Of a stretch of 5,602 nucleotides of DNA, positions 4,773 to 5,602 are shown piece after piece. Numbering within the stretch: the stretch's first letter is position 1; each line of letters opens with the position of its first letter. The notes under the pieces were generated by a model. The model worked only from the letters and a program-made list of their open reading frames with translations, ran no database searches and was not told where the DNA came from. The position numbers and the translations under genes are program-made. This DNA comes from an uncultured Clostridia bacterium (lineage in GTDB: Bacteria; Bacillota; Clostridia; Christensenellales; Borkfalkiaceae): NCBI GenBank assembly GCA_934230055.1, contig CAKQEE010000086.1, forward strand, positions 1 through 5,602, written 5' to 3'.

Positions 4773-4919
4773 ACCTCAATAAATTATGCGGTTTTTCGCC
4801 AAAAATCGCGGTAAAAATCGCCGCTCCCGCCGTCGGCAGTATAAGCTTAAATAACGCGCCGCAACAACCGCCAACCGAAAAATCGCTATAAAAACAGGCG
4901 GTGTGAAATACGGGTGCAA
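4773..4919. other. Spacer between nifU and the small membrane protein gene
   Basis: No gene with a standard start codon is seen. The 9-mer AAAAATCGC occurs three times (4801, 4813, 4878). ACCGCC/GGCGGT on the minus strand (about 4902-4866) could form a weak 6-pair hairpin with a long loop, not a clear terminator. A minus-strand frame is open through the spacer but lacks ATG, GTG or TTG. Confidence 0.5.
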
Positions 4920-5291
4920 TTAAGCTCTTTGTTTTGCGCGATAATCTTCTATCGCGGCTTTAATCGCTTCTTCCGCAAGCACGGAGCAGTGAATTTTTTG
5001 CGGAGGCAACCCGCCGAGCTTTTCTATAACGCTTTTGTTAGTGACCTTCAAAGCCTCTTCGAGCGTCATACCCTTAATCATTTCGGTGGCGGTAGAGCTT
5101 GTCGCGATGGCGGCGGCGCAACCGAAGGTTTTGAACTTCGCGTCTACGATAACGTCGTTCTTAATGCGCAAGGTTATCTGCATAATATCGCCGCAAACCT
5201 CGTTGCCGACCGTGCCTTTTCCGTCGGGGTTTTCTATTTCGCCTACGTTTTTGGGGTTCTGGAATACGTCCATTACTTTTTCGTTATACAT
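4920..5291 (-). CDS. nifU: Fe-S cluster assembly scaffold, NifU-like N-terminal domain (IscU type)
   Basis: The scaffold receives sulfur from the cysteine desulfurase and iron, builds a [2Fe-2S] or [4Fe-4S] cluster in the cytoplasm and passes it to apo-proteins. The 123-residue length is that of a stand-alone IscU/NifU N-domain, without the C-terminal Nfu domain. All ligands are present: C33 with D35 in NEVCGD, C58 in FKTFGCAAAIATSS, and H101-C102 in LPPQKIHCSVLAEEAI. The N terminus MYNEKVMDVFQNPKNVGEI is typical. The ATG at 5291-5289 has AGGA 6 bases upstream. It follows the desulfurase gene by 35 bases on the same strand, the usual pairing, so both are likely co-transcribed. No regulator is visible inside the window. 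Confidence 0.96.
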   Translation of the reverse strand: MYNEKVMDVFQNPKNVGEIENPDGKGTVGNEVCGDIMQITLRIKNDVIVDAKFKTFGCAAAIATSSTATEMIKGMTLEEALKVTNKSVIEKLGGLPPQKIHCSVLAEEAIKAAIEDYRAKQRA

Positions 5292-5326
5292 AAAATATCC
5301 TCGAATATTCTTTTAGTCATAAAATA

Positions 5327-5602
5327 TTAAACTTCTTTCGCAACCTCTTCCTCTTTGAACAAGGGAGACATTTTCCTTAATCTTTCCACGGCGGATTTGA
5401 TAACTTCCACCGCGTAATCCACTTCCTCTTCCGTGTTGTGCTTGCCGAACGAAAATCTTATGGAGCCGTGCGCAAGCCCCTCGGGAAGCCCTAACGCCAG
5501 CAACACGTGAGAGGGTTCGAGCGAACCCGAAGAACACGCGGAGCCGGAAGAAACCGCAATTCCCGCAAGGTCGAGACTGAACAAAATGGATTCGCCCTCT
5601 AT
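5327..5602 (-). CDS. nifS: Cysteine desulfurase, C-terminal part (cut by window edge)
   Basis: This PLP enzyme converts L-cysteine to alanine and carries the sulfur as a persulfide on an active-site cysteine for Fe-S assembly and tRNA thiolation. The last 91 residues are visible; the frame stays open to the right edge (reading IEGESILFSLDLAGIAVSS...). The catalytic loop SSGSACSSGSLEPSHVLLAL holds the persulfide cysteine, followed by IRFSFGKHNTEEEVDYAV, the standard C-terminal domain of NifS/IscS group I enzymes. The C terminus ends in an acidic tail (FKEEEVAKEV) where the scaffold-docking tail lies in relatives. The missing N-terminal part, with the PLP lysine, lies beyond the window. Whether it is better called nifS or iscS cannot be decided here; the adjacent scaffold gene supports a general Fe-S role. 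Confidence 0.96.
   Translation of the reverse strand: MEGESILFSLDLAGIAVSSGSACSSGSLEPSHVLLALGLPEGLAHGSIRFSFGKHNTEEEVDYAVEVIKSAVERLRKMSPLFKEEEVAKEV

Noticed and set aside
1..5602. CRISPR array or tRNA/rRNA genes
   Set aside because: No regularly spaced repeats of CRISPR type and no tRNA T-loop/acceptor pattern or rRNA core sequence seen on either strand.

Overview
The window joins a bacterial housekeeping segment (right, about 3485-5602) to the start of a phage packaging and head operon (left, about 1-2820). All confident genes lie on the minus strand, so biological reading order is right to left. The gene set (group I cysteine desulfurase plus short IscU/NifU scaffold; RuvX followed by a DUF1292 domain, as in the yrrK-yrzB pair of Bacillota), the AAGGAG-type ribosome sites and the oligo-T intrinsic terminators point to a Bacillota, probably clostridial gut-type, genome. 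This placement is inference from gene content; no marker gene is present.

Housekeeping half, in transcription order: the 3' end of a cysteine desulfurase gene (nifS/iscS); the Fe-S scaffold nifU/iscU 35 bases later; a 177-base spacer; a 56-residue single-pass membrane protein; a strong intrinsic terminator; then a new promoter and ruvX, whose frame runs without a stop into a DUF1292 domain. The DUF1292 part begins with a very Cys/His/Asp-rich segment (12 Cys and 5 His in 35 residues) and has its own in-frame ATG and good ribosome site, so the locus probably makes both a long RuvX-DUF1292 fusion and a free DUF1292 protein. A terminator with an 18-pair stem ends the unit.

Middle (2732-3617): almost 900 AT-rich bases with no credible normal-sized gene. 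They are not featureless. They hold an imperfect 15-base inverted repeat bounding about 133 bp with a third copy of the motif beside it, a second terminator-like hairpin, two tiny plus-strand reading frames, and the promoter of the phage operon. The prophage/chromosome boundary should lie here; no integrase or tRNA attachment site is seen.

Phage half: a minus-strand operon of large terminase (terL), an overlapping lysine-rich protein whose C-terminal part resembles a module found in packaging proteins of gut phages, and the N-terminal 197 residues of a portal protein cut by the window edge. TerL cuts and pumps DNA, the portal is the channel it docks on, and the lysine-rich protein between them is a candidate small terminase or DNA-binding packaging factor. 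A GC-rich 36-bp-period repeat separates it from the portal gene.
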